Source: Alphaproteobacteria bacterium (GTDB lineage: Bacteria > Pseudomonadota > Alphaproteobacteria > TMED109). From it: a DNA stretch of 64,000 bases. Positions 17,898 through 27,759 of this stretch are shown piece after piece. Position 1 is the stretch's first letter. Each line of letters begins with the position of its first letter. The position numbers and the translations under genes were made by a program. The notes beneath the pieces are model-generated. The model was not told the origin of the DNA. It did not search any database and saw only the letters and a program-made list of their open reading frames with translations. The DNA is taken from assembly GCA_022825705.1 (NCBI GenBank), contig JAJDWH010000043.1:206867-270866 (forward strand), given 5' to 3'.

Positions 17898-18413
17898 TCA
17901 GGGTGACGGGATTGCCAGCGACGGGGTCAGGCGTCCCAGCACCGCACGCGCGTCGTAAGCGTCGGGGTCGCCCGCCGGCTTGGCGCCCCTTTGCATGACG
18001 ATGTTGGCATAGGCCGCATACCGGTCGGATGGCCGGGCCCGGGCCGTGGCGAAGCCGCCAAAGGGATCGCCGTAGGAGTCGTACCAGCCGAACCCCACGT
18101 AGCCGGTCAGGGGGACCGTCGAAAAGTAGGTGGTCTTGCGTTCCGTGTCCCAATGCGCGACCACGAAATGGTCGAAGCCGCGCGTCACGGTGATCTCGGC
18201 AGCGCGGTAGAGCAGGTAGTTCTCGACCGTCTCACGCGATGTCAGGCGGTTGCCGCTGAAGGAGACGCGGAAACGATTCTCCTCGAGCGCCTGCTCGGCG
18301 TAGCCGTAGCCATCCGCGGCCGGCTGGTACGGCGTCGGTGCACCGCAGGCGCCGAGTCCGAGTGTCGCCACGATGACCGTTGCCGTCATCACGCGTTGGA
18401 TCGGACCGTTCAT
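17898..18413 (-). CDS. CC0125/CC1285-type lipoprotein
   Basis: The 171-residue product has a lipoprotein signal with lipobox LGAC (cysteine 23), so it should be lipid-anchored. The mature part contains GYGYAEQALEENRFRVSFSG, NRLTSRETVENYLLYRAAEI and RGFDHFVVAHWDTER, a conserved pattern of a lipoprotein family widespread in alphaproteobacteria and without known function. ATG 18413 is preferred to an in-frame start at 18461 because the hydrophobic signal then starts close to the N-terminus. It stands alone, divergent from the symporter gene. Confidence 0.8.
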   Translation of the reverse strand: MNGPIQRVMTATVIVATLGLGACGAPTPYQPAADGYGYAEQALEENRFRVSFSGNRLTSRETVENYLLYRAAEITVTRGFDHFVVAHWDTERKTTYFSTVPLTGYVGFGWYDSYGDPFGGFATARARPSDRYAAYANIVMQRGAKPAGDPDAYDARAVLGRLTPSLAIPSP

Positions 18414-18578
18414 CACTACCAATTGCTCGCGGCTGCAGTCTGTCATATGGGGCTCCGGCAATGGCGCGGCAACGTCGGGCGGTACGTGATTGTCAAGGCT
18501 GCGCGCGGGGACGCAGGAAGTGGCTCAGGTACGATCAGATAGACTCATGCGTCGGGATGGGCTTCATTGGGGGACACG

Positions 18579-19958
18579 ATGGACCGCTTCAACGCAATCA
18601 TCGATTCGGTCAATGCATTCGCCTGGGGACCGCCCATGCTGGGCATCCTCGGCGTCACCGGCGTCCTGCTGACGCTGGGCCTGGTGTTCATGCCGTGGCG
18701 AAAGGTGGGCTACGGCTTCAGGCTTCTGTTTGACAGGAGCTCCGCCGTCGGCGAAGGCGAGGTCAAGCCGTTCAACGCGCTGATGACGGCGCTGTCGGCA
18801 ACGGTCGGGACCGGAAATATCGCCGGCGTCGCAACCGCCATCGCGCTCGGTGGACCGGGCGCCATCTTCTACATGTGGCTCATCGCTCTGTTCGGGATGG
18901 CAACCAAGTACGCGGAAGCGGTGTGCGCGGTTACCTACCGCGAGGTGGACAAGTCCGGGAAGTACGTCGGCGGACCGATGTACTACCTGCGGAACGGTGT
19001 CGGCGAGTTCGCCCCTGAGCTCGGCAAGTGGCTGGGGCTGGCGTTCGCGATCTTCGGTGCCGTGGCGGCGTTCGGCATCGGTAACGCGGTTCAGGTCAAC
19101 TCCATGGCCGTGGCCCTGGTCAACAGCTTCGGCGTTCCCACCTGGCTGACCGGCGTCATCGTCGCGGCCCTCGTAGGCGTGGTCGTGATCGGCGGTATCC
19201 GCCGGATCGGGGAGGTCGCCGGCAAGCTGGTGCCGACCATGATCGTGCTCTACCTCGGCGCCGCGGTGCTGATCATTGCCATCAACATCACCAGCGTGCC
19301 AGACGCCATCGGCCTGATCTTTACCCACGCCTTCACGCCGGCGGCGGCGACCGGCGGATTTGCCGGAGCGGCGGTGGCCGCGGCGGTCCGTTTCGGGGTG
19401 GCCCGCGGCGTGTTCTCCAACGAATCCGGGCTGGGATCGGCGGCCATTGCGCACGCAGCCGCCCAAACCAACAGCCCAGTGCGTCAGGGAATCATCGCCA
19501 TGCTCGGGACGTTCATCGACACCCTCGTCGTGTGCACCCTGACAGCCTTGGTGATCCTCACGTCCGGCGCATGGACCATGACGGGGGCGGACGGCGGCGG
19601 GCTGACCGGCGCGGTGCTCACGTCGACGGGCTTCCAGACTTCGATTGCGGGCGGCCAGTACATCGTCACCATTGCCCTGGCGGTGTTCGCCTTCACGACC
19701 ATTCTCGGGTGGTCGTACTACGGCGAGCGGTGTTGGCAATACATGTTCAGGGAGAAGAGCCTGGTGATCTACCGGGCCCTATGGGTGCTGGCCGCGCTGA
19801 CCTTCGCCAACGTCAAGGTCGACCTAGTCTGGAACCTGTCCGACACCCTCAACGGCCTGATGGCGATCCCGAACCTCATTGGACTGCTGCTGCTCGCGCC
19901 CATGGTGTTCAAGGTGACCCGCGAGTACTTCGAGTCGATCGGACGGCCACTCGCCTGA
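18579..19958 (+). CDS. Alanine/glycine:cation symporter (AGCS family)
   Basis: This 459-residue inner-membrane protein has about ten hydrophobic segments and the AGCS hallmarks: ALSATVGTGNIAGVATAIAL and GPGAIFYMWLIALFGMATKY near residue 95, YVGGPMYYLRNG, and RGVFSNESGLGSAAIAHAAA. Such proteins import alanine or glycine with sodium or protons. ATG 18579 with GGGGGA upstream is preferred to the in-frame TTG at 18567. A strong hairpin follows the stop. Confidence 0.93.
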   Translation: MDRFNAIIDSVNAFAWGPPMLGILGVTGVLLTLGLVFMPWRKVGYGFRLLFDRSSAVGEGEVKPFNALMTALSATVGTGNIAGVATAIALGGPGAIFYMWLIALFGMATKYAEAVCAVTYREVDKSGKYVGGPMYYLRNGVGEFAPELGKWLGLAFAIFGAVAAFGIGNAVQVNSMAVALVNSFGVPTWLTGVIVAALVGVVVIGGIRRIGEVAGKLVPTMIVLYLGAAVLIIAINITSVPDAIGLIFTHAFTPAAATGGFAGAAVAAAVRFGVARGVFSNESGLGSAAIAHAAAQTNSPVRQGIIAMLGTFIDTLVVCTLTALVILTSGAWTMTGADGGGLTGAVLTSTGFQTSIAGGQYIVTIALAVFAFTTILGWSYYGERCWQYMFREKSLVIYRALWVLAALTFANVKVDLVWNLSDTLNGLMAIPNLIGLLLLAPMVFKVTREYFESIGRPLA

Positions 19959-19975
19959 TCGCGGTCGGCAAGCCA

Positions 19976-20010
19976 GGCAGGCGCGGAGGCCGAGGGGGCC
20001 CGCGCCTGCC
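19976..20010 (+). terminator. Hairpin after the symporter gene
   Basis: GGCAGGCGCGG (19976-19986) and CCGCGCCTGCC (20000-20010) form a perfect 11-base stem with a 13-base loop. It lies between the convergent symporter and dtd genes and could act in both directions. No T-tract follows. Confidence 0.5.
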
Positions 20011-20062
20011 GATATCGAGCGAACGGCCTGACGCCGGGCCCTCCGGGGTCAGGCCGGGAGGA

Positions 20063-20512
20063 TCATGGCGGAGGCGCGACGCGGAGCGTGAACGTCACGG
20101 GGCCGTCGTTGGTCAGAGAGACCTGCATGTGGGCGCCGAACCGTCCGGTCTCGACCAGCGGATGCAGCGCCCGCGCCCGGCGCACGACATGCTCGAACAG
20201 GCGCTCTCCCTCGTCCGGCGGCGCGGCGCCCGAAAGGCTGGGACGCGCGCCCTTCCGCGTGTCGGCGGGGAGCGTGAACTGGGGCACGAGCAGGAGCCCG
20301 GCGCCGACGTCGGCGACGCTGAGATTCATCTTGCCGTGTTCGTCGGGAAACACGCGGTACCCGACCAGCCGTTCCACGAGTCGGTCGCCTGTCTGCTCGG
20401 TGTCTCCGCGCTCCACGCCAATCAGGACCATCAGCCCGGCGCCGATGGCGCCGATGGTGTCCGGCCCGATGTCGACCCTTGCGCTGGAGACGCGCTGGAG
20501 CAGCCCGATCAT
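20063..20512 (-). CDS. dtd: D-aminoacyl-tRNA deacylase
   Basis: The 149-residue protein is a complete DTD, which hydrolyses D-amino acids mischarged on tRNA. It starts [13 protein letters not shown], contains the catalytic-pocket motif [20 protein letters not shown] and ends with the NDGPVTFTL motif that carries the Gly-Pro selectivity filter. It is cytosolic and usually constitutive. It follows the cupin gene on the same strand after 136 bases. Confidence 0.95.
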   Translation of the reverse strand: MIGLLQRVSSARVDIGPDTIGAIGAGLMVLIGVERGDTEQTGDRLVERLVGYRVFPDEHGKMNLSVADVGAGLLLVPQFTLPADTRKGARPSLSGAAPPDEGERLFEHVVRRARALHPLVETGRFGAHMQVSLTNDGPVTFTLRVAPPP

Positions 20513-20648
20513 GGGTGCCAGGCGTGGGCGTTACCGTCGCTTCTGCGGCGAGCCGCCGCCGCCAGGCCCGCGCGGCCCGGTACCGCGGATATCGCGGGCA
20601 GGTGAAGAGTGCGACGCGCGGTTTCGACCCAGGCCACGGCCAGGGGGC

Positions 20649-21056
20649 CTAGGCGGCAGCCTGGCCCGGAGCCTCCACGACGCGGGTCCCGAAGTCGGCC
20701 GGCGAGACCACCTCCAGCACTTCGTAGTCGTCGGAGCACGCGATCTCGCGGTGCTTGATTCTCGGCGGTTGGAGGATGCTGTCCCCCTTCTCGAGCCGGC
20801 GCACACCCAGTCCCTCGTACTCGAACTCGGCCCAGCCGTTCAGCACCAGCACGAACTGGAAGTCGCAGTCGTGAACGTGCCACTCCCGGACTTCATCCTC
20901 CATCCGCTTGCCATTGGCCTTGATGATGTGCGCGATGTAGTCGCCCTTGGTCCCGTCCTTGATGCCGAGATCGCGGTAGTCGAAGATTTCGCGCAGACCG
21001 GGGGTCCAGGCGGCATCGCCCGCCTTGGCATGGACGAATTCCCATTGCTTAGCCAT
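20649..21056 (-). CDS. Single-domain cupin protein
   Basis: This 135-residue protein has a cupin beta-barrel pattern. Motif 1 reads EWHVHDCDFQFVLVLNGWAE (HxH present, the usual Glu replaced by Gln) and motif 2 reads GDSILQPPRIKHREI with the last histidine. The histidines suggest a bound metal. The upstream AGGGCAGGAC supports the ATG at 21056. Substrate and role are unknown. Confidence 0.8.
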   Translation of the reverse strand: MAKQWEFVHAKAGDAAWTPGLREIFDYRDLGIKDGTKGDYIAHIIKANGKRMEDEVREWHVHDCDFQFVLVLNGWAEFEYEGLGVRRLEKGDSILQPPRIKHREIACSDDYEVLEVVSPADFGTRVVEAPGQAAA

Positions 21057-21307
21057 GTCCTGCCCTCACTTTCGCTGGATCATTGGAGCGCGGGGCGCCG
21101 ATGATGGCACGAAGCGCGGGCGCCTGCGACTGGTGCGGCCCGTGGACTGCGGCCCGCACGGAAGCCCGAGCGGCACCTGCCCGGGAAACATGACGGACGG
21201 GTGACCGATACTGGTTGACGACTCGCGGCGTGGCACGCATGTTGCAGCCTGCCGGTGTCTGCCGGTTCCCCTTTCTGACGACCTGACTGCGCCCCCCGGA
21301 ATCCGGC

Positions 21308-23302
21308 TTGTCCGAGACGTTTTCTCCTGCGACGTACCGCAGCATGGCCAACGCGGTGCGTGCCCTCGCCATGGACGCGGTCGAACGCGCCGCCTCCGGG
21401 CATCCGGGTATGCCCATGGGCATGGCCGATGTCGCCACGGTGCTGTTCGCCCGGCACCTCAAGTTCGATTCCGAGCATCCGGAATGGCCGGACCGCGACC
21501 GGTTCGTCCTGTCGGCCGGTCACGGTTCGATGCTGCTCTATGCGCTGCTGCACCTCACGGGGTATGCCGACTTCCCCATTGAGCAGCTCAAGCGCTTCCG
21601 CCAGCTCGGCAGCCGCACGGCCGGCCATCCGGAGTACGGCCACGGCAAGGGCATCGAGACCACGACGGGCCCGCTCGGTCAGGGACTGGCCAACGCGGTC
21701 GGCATGGCGCTCGCCGAGCGGATGCTGAACGCGCGCTTTGGCGACGACCTGGTCAATCATCGCACCTGGGTGATTGCCGGTGACGGCTGCATGATGGAGG
21801 GGATCAGCCATGAGGCGGCCAGCCTCGCCGGCCATCTGCGGCTCGGTCAGCTCACGGTCCTGCTCGACGACAACGGCATCTCGATCGACGGGCCGACCAG
21901 TCTGGCGATGTCCGACGACTACACGGCCCGGTTTGCCGCGCTCGGCTGGCACACCCAGTCGGTCGACGGGCACGATGTCGAGGCGGTCGACCGCGCACTG
22001 ACAGCGGTCGCCGAGGACCCGCGCCCCTCGCTGATCTGCTGTCGGACGACCATCGGGCTGGGCGCCCCGACCAAGGCGGGGACCGCGAGCGCGCACGGGG
22101 CTCCGCTCGGCGCGGAAGAAATCTCTGGCGCCCGCGCCGCCCTCGATTGGCCGCACGATCCGTTCGAGATCCCCGACGACACCGCCATGCACTGGCGATC
22201 CACCGGCCGGCGCGGACGGGAGGAGCGCTCGGCGTGGGAGGCCCGGCACGCCGCCGGCGGGGCTCCGGCGGCAGCGCTGAGCAGTGCGCTCGCGGGCAAA
22301 CTCCCGGAGGCACTGGGGACGGCAGCGGCCGGACTGGTCCGCACGTTTTCGGAGACCGCGCCGAAGTGGGCGACCCGGAAGGCCAGCCAGGAGGTGCTGA
22401 ACGAGCTTGCGCAGGTGGTGCCCGACTTGGTGGGCGGTTCGGCCGATCTCACCGGGTCCAACAACACTCGGGCATCCACGCAGGAGCCGGTCACGCCGGG
22501 AGACTATGCCGGCCGGTACCTCTACTGGGGGGTGCGCGAACTGGGGATGGCGGCCGCCATGAACGGTATCGCCCTGCACGGCGGCCTGATCCCGTACGGC
22601 GGCACCTTCCTTGTGTTTTCCGATTACGCGCGCTCGGCGATCCGCTTGGCCGCCCTCATGGGAATCCGGGTGATCCACGTCGCGACACACGATTCGATCG
22701 GCCTCGGCGAGGACGGCCCCACCCACCAGCCGGTGGAGCACTTGGCCTCGCTCCGGGCGATTCCGAACCTCTTGGTCCTGCGGCCGGCCGACGCCGTGGA
22801 GACGGCCGAGTGCTGGCAGCTGGCCCTCGAGCACACGACCGGCCCGTCGATCATCGCGCTGACCCGGCAGGGGGTGCCGACGGTGCGGACGACCACCGGT
22901 CCGGACTGCACGGCGCGCCGCGGCGGCTACGTGCTGCGCGACGCGCAGGGTGCCGACGCGACACTGATCGCGTCAGGCTCGGAAGTCGCCGTCGCCATGG
23001 CGGCGGCGGACCTACTTGCCGGGGACGGGATCTCCACGCGGGTGGTGTCACTACCCTGCTGGCAGCTGTTTGCCGCTCAGGACGAGGCGTATCGCGAGCA
23101 GGTCCTCGGGGGTGATACGTTGCGGGTCGGCATCGAGGCGGCCACACGGTTCGGTTGGACCCGGTGGCTTGGCCATGACGGCGAATTCGTCGGGATGACC
23201 GGTTTCGGGGCGTCCGCGCCGGCCTCCGACTTATTCCCGCATTTCGGCATCACGGGAGAGGCGGTCGCCGAGCGGGTGCGCGCGCGGCTCAGCCGCGGCT
23301 GA
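21308..23302 (+). CDS. tkt: Transketolase
   Basis: Transketolase (664 residues) transfers two-carbon units in the pentose phosphate or Calvin pathways using thiamine diphosphate. Present are SGHPGMPMGMAD, LSAGHGSMLLYALLHLTGY, the ThDP motif GDGCMMEGISHEAASLAGHL and the pyrimidine-domain FSDYARSAIRLAALMG. A TTG at 21308 fits the usual family N-terminus (SETFSPATYRSMANAVRALA); the ATG at 21344 is the alternative. It heads a tight operon with gap, pgk, the aldolase gene and thiE. Confidence 0.95.
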   Translation: MSETFSPATYRSMANAVRALAMDAVERAASGHPGMPMGMADVATVLFARHLKFDSEHPEWPDRDRFVLSAGHGSMLLYALLHLTGYADFPIEQLKRFRQLGSRTAGHPEYGHGKGIETTTGPLGQGLANAVGMALAERMLNARFGDDLVNHRTWVIAGDGCMMEGISHEAASLAGHLRLGQLTVLLDDNGISIDGPTSLAMSDDYTARFAALGWHTQSVDGHDVEAVDRALTAVAEDPRPSLICCRTTIGLGAPTKAGTASAHGAPLGAEEISGARAALDWPHDPFEIPDDTAMHWRSTGRRGREERSAWEARHAAGGAPAAALSSALAGKLPEALGTAAAGLVRTFSETAPKWATRKASQEVLNELAQVVPDLVGGSADLTGSNNTRASTQEPVTPGDYAGRYLYWGVRELGMAAAMNGIALHGGLIPYGGTFLVFSDYARSAIRLAALMGIRVIHVATHDSIGLGEDGPTHQPVEHLASLRAIPNLLVLRPADAVETAECWQLALEHTTGPSIIALTRQGVPTVRTTTGPDCTARRGGYVLRDAQGADATLIASGSEVAVAMAAADLLAGDGISTRVVSLPCWQLFAAQDEAYREQVLGGDTLRVGIEAATRFGWTRWLGHDGEFVGMTGFGASAPASDLFPHFGITGEAVAERVRARLSRG

Positions 23303-23316
23303 GGAGACAGAGTTCC

Positions 23317-24336
23317 ATGGCAGCACGACTGGCCATCAACGGCTTTGGCCGGATCGGCCGGCTGGTGTTCCGGGCCGTCCACGAATCGGGCCGGGACGAT
23401 GTGGAGGTGGTCGCCGTGAACGACCTCGCCCCACCCGAGACGTCCGCCCACCTGTTGCAGTTCGATTCGGTCCACGGCCGTTTTCCGGGCACGGTCTCCC
23501 TCGACGGCGAGCGGCTCGCAGCCGGTGATTCGAGTGTCGCCGTGCTGGCCGAGCCCGATCCGCAGAAGCTCCCGTGGGGAGACCTGAACGTCGACGTGGT
23601 GCTCGAATGCACGGGCCGGCTTGCGGACCGCGATGGCGCGGCCCAGCATCTCGAGGCAGGGGCCGCCCGCGTGCTGGTGTCGGCCCCGGCCAAGGATGTC
23701 GACCGGACGGTGGTGGTGGGCGTCAACGATTCGATGCTGCAGCCGAGCGACCGCGTGGTTTCGAACGCGTCGTGCACCACCAACTGTCTCGCGCCGGTGG
23801 CCAAGGTGCTCCACCAGCTGGTCGGTCTTGACCGCGGCTACATGACGACCGTGCACGCCTACACGGCGGACCAGCGCCTGCAGGACACGATGCACGGCGA
23901 CCTCCGCCGCGCCCGGGGGGCGGCCATGTCGCTGATCCCGACCTCGACGGGGGCGGCCCGAGCGATCGGACTGGTCCTGCCCGAACTCGCCGGACGGCTC
24001 GACGGCTGCGCCATCCGGGTACCGACCGCGAACGTGTCGCTCGTGGACCTGGTGTTCGACGCCGGTCGTGCGACCAGTGCAGACGAGATTAATGCCGCGA
24101 TGGCCGAGGCGGCGGACGGCGCGTTGCGGGGGGTCCTCGCGTACACCGAGGCGCCGCTGGTGTCGTGCGACTTCAATCACGTCCCCGCCAGCGCCACGTT
24201 CGATGCCACCCAGACCCAGGTGGTGGACGGGCGACTGGTGCGCGTGCTGGCGTGGTACGACAACGAGTGGGGCTTTTCCAACCGGATGGCGGACACAGCC
24301 GCCCGCATGGCCGCGTTCGGCGGGCAGGTCGGGTGA
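23317..24336 (+). CDS. gap: Glyceraldehyde-3-phosphate dehydrogenase, type I
   Basis: The 339-residue enzyme oxidises glyceraldehyde 3-phosphate to 1,3-bisphosphoglycerate. The NAD fold begins INGFGRIGRLVFRA; catalytic Cys153 lies in SNASCTTNCLAP; the substrate region reads DLRRARGAAMSLIPTSTGAA and the C-terminus WYDNEWGFSNRM. It starts 14 bases after tkt and its stop overlaps the pgk start by four bases. Coenzyme preference is not certain from sequence. Confidence 0.97.
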   Translation: MAARLAINGFGRIGRLVFRAVHESGRDDVEVVAVNDLAPPETSAHLLQFDSVHGRFPGTVSLDGERLAAGDSSVAVLAEPDPQKLPWGDLNVDVVLECTGRLADRDGAAQHLEAGAARVLVSAPAKDVDRTVVVGVNDSMLQPSDRVVSNASCTTNCLAPVAKVLHQLVGLDRGYMTTVHAYTADQRLQDTMHGDLRRARGAAMSLIPTSTGAARAIGLVLPELAGRLDGCAIRVPTANVSLVDLVFDAGRATSADEINAAMAEAADGALRGVLAYTEAPLVSCDFNHVPASATFDATQTQVVDGRLVRVLAWYDNEWGFSNRMADTAARMAAFGGQVG

Positions 24337-25523
24337 AGCTCCGGACCCTCGATTCGATTTCGTGGGAAGGGCGGCGGGCGCTCGTTCGCTGCGATCTCAA
24401 CATCGCCTTCCACCCGGACGGCACGCCCTCGGACGTGTCCCGGATGGAGCGCCTCAGACCCACGATCGCCGAGCTCGTCGGACGGGGTGCCAAGGTGGTG
24501 CTGGCTTCGCACCTCGGCCGGCCCGGCGGCACGGTGGACCCGGATCTCTCGCTGACGCAGCTGGTGGAGCCGCTGGGTGAGACGCTCGGGGTGGAGGAAA
24601 TCGCGCTCCTCGGCGACTGCGCCGGCGGCACGATCGAGGCGATTACCCGGGACCTGCAGCCGGGCGGGATCGCCCTCCTCGAAAACCTCCGGTTCCATCC
24701 GGGCGAGGAAGCCAACGATCCGGAGTTTGCCGCGGCCCTCGCGCGGCTGGGGGATGCCTACGTCAACGATGCGTTCTCCGTGGCCCACCGCGAGCATGCC
24801 TCCGTCGTCGGGGTTCCCCGGCATCTCGCCTCGGTTGCGGGTAGGGCGTTCGAGACCGAGGTGGACATGCTCGGGCGGGCGCTCGATGCGGGTGACGGCA
24901 GCGTGATGGCGATCGTGGGCGGCTCCAAGGTGTCTTCCAAGATCGTCGCCCTGCGCAATCTCGTGGGCCGGGTCGACGCCCTCGCCGTGGGCGGCGCCAT
25001 GGCCAACACGTTCCTCGCGGCGCAGGGTCTGGACCTCGGCAAGTCGCTGGTGGAGCCCGAGATGTTTGATGAGGCCCGGGCGATCATCGAGGCCGCGTCG
25101 CGATCGGGCTGCGAGCTGATGCTGCCCGTCGACGTGGTGGTGTCCGATGATGCCGCCGCGGAGCCGCGGGTCGTGCCCGTGGAGCAGGTGCCGTCGGGGC
25201 AGCTGGTCTACGACATCGGTCCCGAGACCTGCGACGCCTACGGCAACCGACTCACGACCGTGCAAACCCTGCTTTGGAGCGGCCCGCTCGGGCTGTACGA
25301 GGTGGCGCCGTTCGACCAGGGCACGGCGGTGGTCGGACGCACCGCGGCCATGCTGACCCGCGGCGGCGTTCTTACGTCCGTCGCCGGTGGCGGGGACACT
25401 GCGGCGGCACTCAGCCGACTGTCGCTGGGCGGTGGCTTCAGCTACGTCTCCGTGGCCGGCAGCGCGTTCCTCCGATGGGTCGAGGGCCGGAGCCTGCCCG
25501 GGCTTCTGCCGCTGGCTGCCTGA
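24333..25523 (+). CDS. pgk: Phosphoglycerate kinase
   Basis: PGK (396 residues) makes ATP and 3-phosphoglycerate. Visible motifs are LVRCDLNIAF, LASHLGRPGG, LLENLRFHPGEEANDPEFA, VNDAFSVAHREHASVVG, IVGGSKVSSKI and the C-terminal SVAGGGDTAAAL. GTG 24333 overlaps the gap stop (GTGA), which fixes the start and length. Fully typical. Confidence 0.97.
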   Translation: MKLRTLDSISWEGRRALVRCDLNIAFHPDGTPSDVSRMERLRPTIAELVGRGAKVVLASHLGRPGGTVDPDLSLTQLVEPLGETLGVEEIALLGDCAGGTIEAITRDLQPGGIALLENLRFHPGEEANDPEFAAALARLGDAYVNDAFSVAHREHASVVGVPRHLASVAGRAFETEVDMLGRALDAGDGSVMAIVGGSKVSSKIVALRNLVGRVDALAVGGAMANTFLAAQGLDLGKSLVEPEMFDEARAIIEAASRSGCELMLPVDVVVSDDAAAEPRVVPVEQVPSGQLVYDIGPETCDAYGNRLTTVQTLLWSGPLGLYEVAPFDQGTAVVGRTAAMLTRGGVLTSVAGGGDTAAALSRLSLGGGFSYVSVAGSAFLRWVEGRSLPGLLPLAA

Positions 25524-25552
25524 CCTCGTCTCCTCCAGAAGGATTCTTGAGC

Positions 25553-26473
25553 ATGCATGCAACGCCTGAAGTCGAACGCATCCTCAGCCACTACGAGGGG
25601 GAATCGCCGGCGCTGCTCGCGAACCTGGGCCGGATCCTCATGCACGGTGCGCTCGGCGGCACCGGCCGGGTCCTGATCCTGCCGGTCGACCAGGGTTTCG
25701 AGCACGGTCCCGGCCGGTCGTTCGCGCCCAATCCGGACGGGTACGATCCGCACTACCACTACCAGCTGGCGCTCGACGCCGACCTGAGCGCGTTCGCGGC
25801 GCCGCCCGGCCTCCTCCAGGCCGGTGTCGACACGTTCGCCGGACGCGTGCCCCTGATCCTGAAGCTGAACAGCGGCATGAGCTGGTCGACCGTCAAGGAT
25901 CAGGCCGTGACCGCGTCGGTGGGCGACGCGGTGCGGCTCGGGTGCGCGGCGGTCGGGTTCACGATGTACCCCGGTGCCGAGACCCAGTACGGAATGATGG
26001 AAGAGCTGCGCGAGATCATCCGCGAGGCGCGGGCGGTCGGGCTTCCGGCCGTCGTCTGGTCGTACCCGCGCGGCGGTGCGCTCGCCAGGGAGGACGAGAC
26101 GGCGCTCGACGTGACCGCCTACGCTGCACATCTCGCGGCGCTGATCGGTGCGCACGTGATCAAGGTCAAGCCGCCGACGGCGCATCTGGCGCAGAAGGAG
26201 GCCGCGGCGGTCTACGCCAAGCAAGGTGTGCCGGCCGGGACCCTGTCCGAGCGGGTCCGTCACGTGATGCAGGCCGCCTTCAACGGCCGGCGGATCGTCG
26301 TCTTTTCCGGGGGCTCGGCCAAGGGACTGGATGCCATCCTGGCGGAAGTGGGGGAGATCGCCCGCGGCGGCGGCCACGGCTCGATCATGGGCCGGAACAG
26401 CTTTCAACGGAAGAAGCCGGACGCCCTCGCACTGCTGAACGCCATCGTTGACATCTACCGGAGTGCATGCTGA
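25553..26473 (+). CDS. Class I (DhnA/FbaB-type) fructose-bisphosphate aldolase
   Basis: The 306-residue protein matches the bacterial class I aldolases of the DhnA/FbaB group, Schiff-base enzymes unrelated to zinc class II aldolases. Motifs include LILPVDQGFEHGPGRSFAPN, KLNSGMSW, GFTMYPGAETQY, VVWSYPRGG and the region HVIKVKPPTA, which holds the candidate Schiff-base lysine. ATG 25553 has AGAAGGA nine bases upstream. The stop overlaps the thiE start by seven bases. Confidence 0.93.
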   Translation: MHATPEVERILSHYEGESPALLANLGRILMHGALGGTGRVLILPVDQGFEHGPGRSFAPNPDGYDPHYHYQLALDADLSAFAAPPGLLQAGVDTFAGRVPLILKLNSGMSWSTVKDQAVTASVGDAVRLGCAAVGFTMYPGAETQYGMMEELREIIREARAVGLPAVVWSYPRGGALAREDETALDVTAYAAHLAALIGAHVIKVKPPTAHLAQKEAAAVYAKQGVPAGTLSERVRHVMQAAFNGRRIVVFSGGSAKGLDAILAEVGEIARGGGHGSIMGRNSFQRKKPDALALLNAIVDIYRSAC

Positions 26474-27153
26474 CGCAATCCGGGCCGGGCGGCGCGGGGC
26501 AGCGCTGCCGGCTGTACCTGATCACGCCGTCGGTCTTTGATCTCGAGGCGTTCGTTCCACGGTTCGAGGAAGCGCTCGCCGGCGGCCCGGTGGGCTGCGT
26601 GCAGCTGCGCATGAAGGAGGCGGGCGACGCCGCGGTCGTGGCGGCGATGGCCGAACTCCTGCCCCGATGCCGCGAGCGCGGCGTGCCGCTGGTGTTGAAC
26701 GACCGGGCCCACCTCGTGGAGATGACCGACGCCGACGGGTTGCACGTGGGCGCAGAGGATCTGCCCGCCGTGGCGGCGCGCGAACGGATCGGGCCCGATC
26801 GGGTCCTCGGGGTCAGCTGCTACGACTCCAAGCATGCCGCGATGGAGGCGGCCGCCAGGGCCGATGCGGACTACGTGGCGTTCGGCGCGTTCTTCCCGAC
26901 GGCGACCAAGACGCCGCGGGCCCGGCCCAACGTCTCGCTGCTTAGGGACTGGGACACCGCCACCGTCGTGCCGGCGGTGGCGATCGGCGGCATCACGCCG
27001 ACGAATTGCGGGCCTCTGGCCGAGGCCGGGGCGGCCTTCGTGGCCGTGGTCTCGGCGGTCTGGGAACACCCGGACGGACCGGGCGCGGCCGTGGCTGCGT
27101 TCAACCGCGCGCTAGACGAGGCGGCGAGTCGGTCGGCTGTCGATCAGCGGTAG
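26467..27153 (+). CDS. thiE: Thiamine phosphate synthase
   Basis: ThiE (228 residues) joins the pyrimidine and thiazole halves of thiamine. The TIM-barrel motifs are GCVQLRMKEAGD, VPLVLNDRAHL, ADGLHVGAEDL, VSCYDSKHAA, VAFGAFFPTATKT and AIGGITPTN. It is the last gene of the glycolysis operon; pairing with tkt fits, since transketolase needs thiamine diphosphate. No TPP riboswitch is seen, because the gene overlaps its neighbour. Confidence 0.92.
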   Translation: MLTQSGPGGAGQRCRLYLITPSVFDLEAFVPRFEEALAGGPVGCVQLRMKEAGDAAVVAAMAELLPRCRERGVPLVLNDRAHLVEMTDADGLHVGAEDLPAVAARERIGPDRVLGVSCYDSKHAAMEAAARADADYVAFGAFFPTATKTPRARPNVSLLRDWDTATVVPAVAIGGITPTNCGPLAEAGAAFVAVVSAVWEHPDGPGAAVAAFNRALDEAASRSAVDQR

Positions 27154-27197
27154 CGACGGGGAAGCCCAGCCATTCCCCAAGGGCACAAGGGAAACGG

Positions 27198-27398
27198 TCA
27201 GGCTTCGCGCGCTGCGCGCTTGCGCTGCAGCTTCCGCCAGCGGCGCACGGCTTCCGACTTTTCGCGGGCCCTTCGCTCGGAGGGCTTCTCGTAGGCCCTC
27301 CGCTTTTTCATTTCCCGGTACAGACCTTCGCGCTGGAGCTTTTTCTTCAGCGCCTTCAGGGCCTGATCGACATTGTTATCTCGTACGACGACCTGCAA
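27198..27398 (-). CDS. rpsU: Small ribosomal subunit protein bS21
   Basis: The 66-residue basic protein [20 protein letters not shown], followed by [20 protein letters not shown], is bS21, a late-assembling 30S protein that assists initiation. Homologues start MQV, and here that position is TTG (27396-27398) with GAGAGAG upstream, so a TTG start is inferred over the longer open frame to 27500. It converges with thiE. Confidence 0.93.
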   Translation of the reverse strand: MQVVVRDNNVDQALKALKKKLQREGLYREMKKRRAYEKPSERRAREKSEAVRRWRKLQRKRAAREA

Positions 27399-27759
27399 TG
27401 GATGCTCTCTCTCGTGGACGAAATTGCTCAAATTCCCGTCAGGGCGGTCGCTTTCTATAGCACAGGCGCGGATACGATGGGAAGGCGCCGGGCGCGACAC
27501 AGGACCGTTTCACGCTGCCGGAACGCTGGCGTTGCAGTCATGTACGACCCTTGGCGTAACTTGCTGCCCATCGATTCAAAGGAAGATATCCAGATCGGAA
27601 ATCTCGGGAATAGGTTCTTATTGTTTCCCAGCGACGGCGCGGCCAGCGGCCGTGTTGAGTGGCGGCGGATCGCAATCTGCGCGCCGGCGCGGATCGGTCC
27701 ATGGCGCCGGGCAGGGCCGGGCCATCCAGCCGTGGCGGTGGGGGCTGCTGCCGAACGGA
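27399..27759. other. Intergenic region upstream of rpsU
   Basis: These 361 bases lie between rpsU and the 3' end of the vapC gene, both on the minus strand. A TATAGA element at about 27457 on the minus strand could be the rpsU -10 box, but no good -35 is seen. No gene or repeat is supported. Confidence 0.4.

Noticed and set aside
26440..26470. TPP riboswitch ahead of thiE
   Set aside because: thiE overlaps the aldolase gene by seven bases, leaving no room for one.
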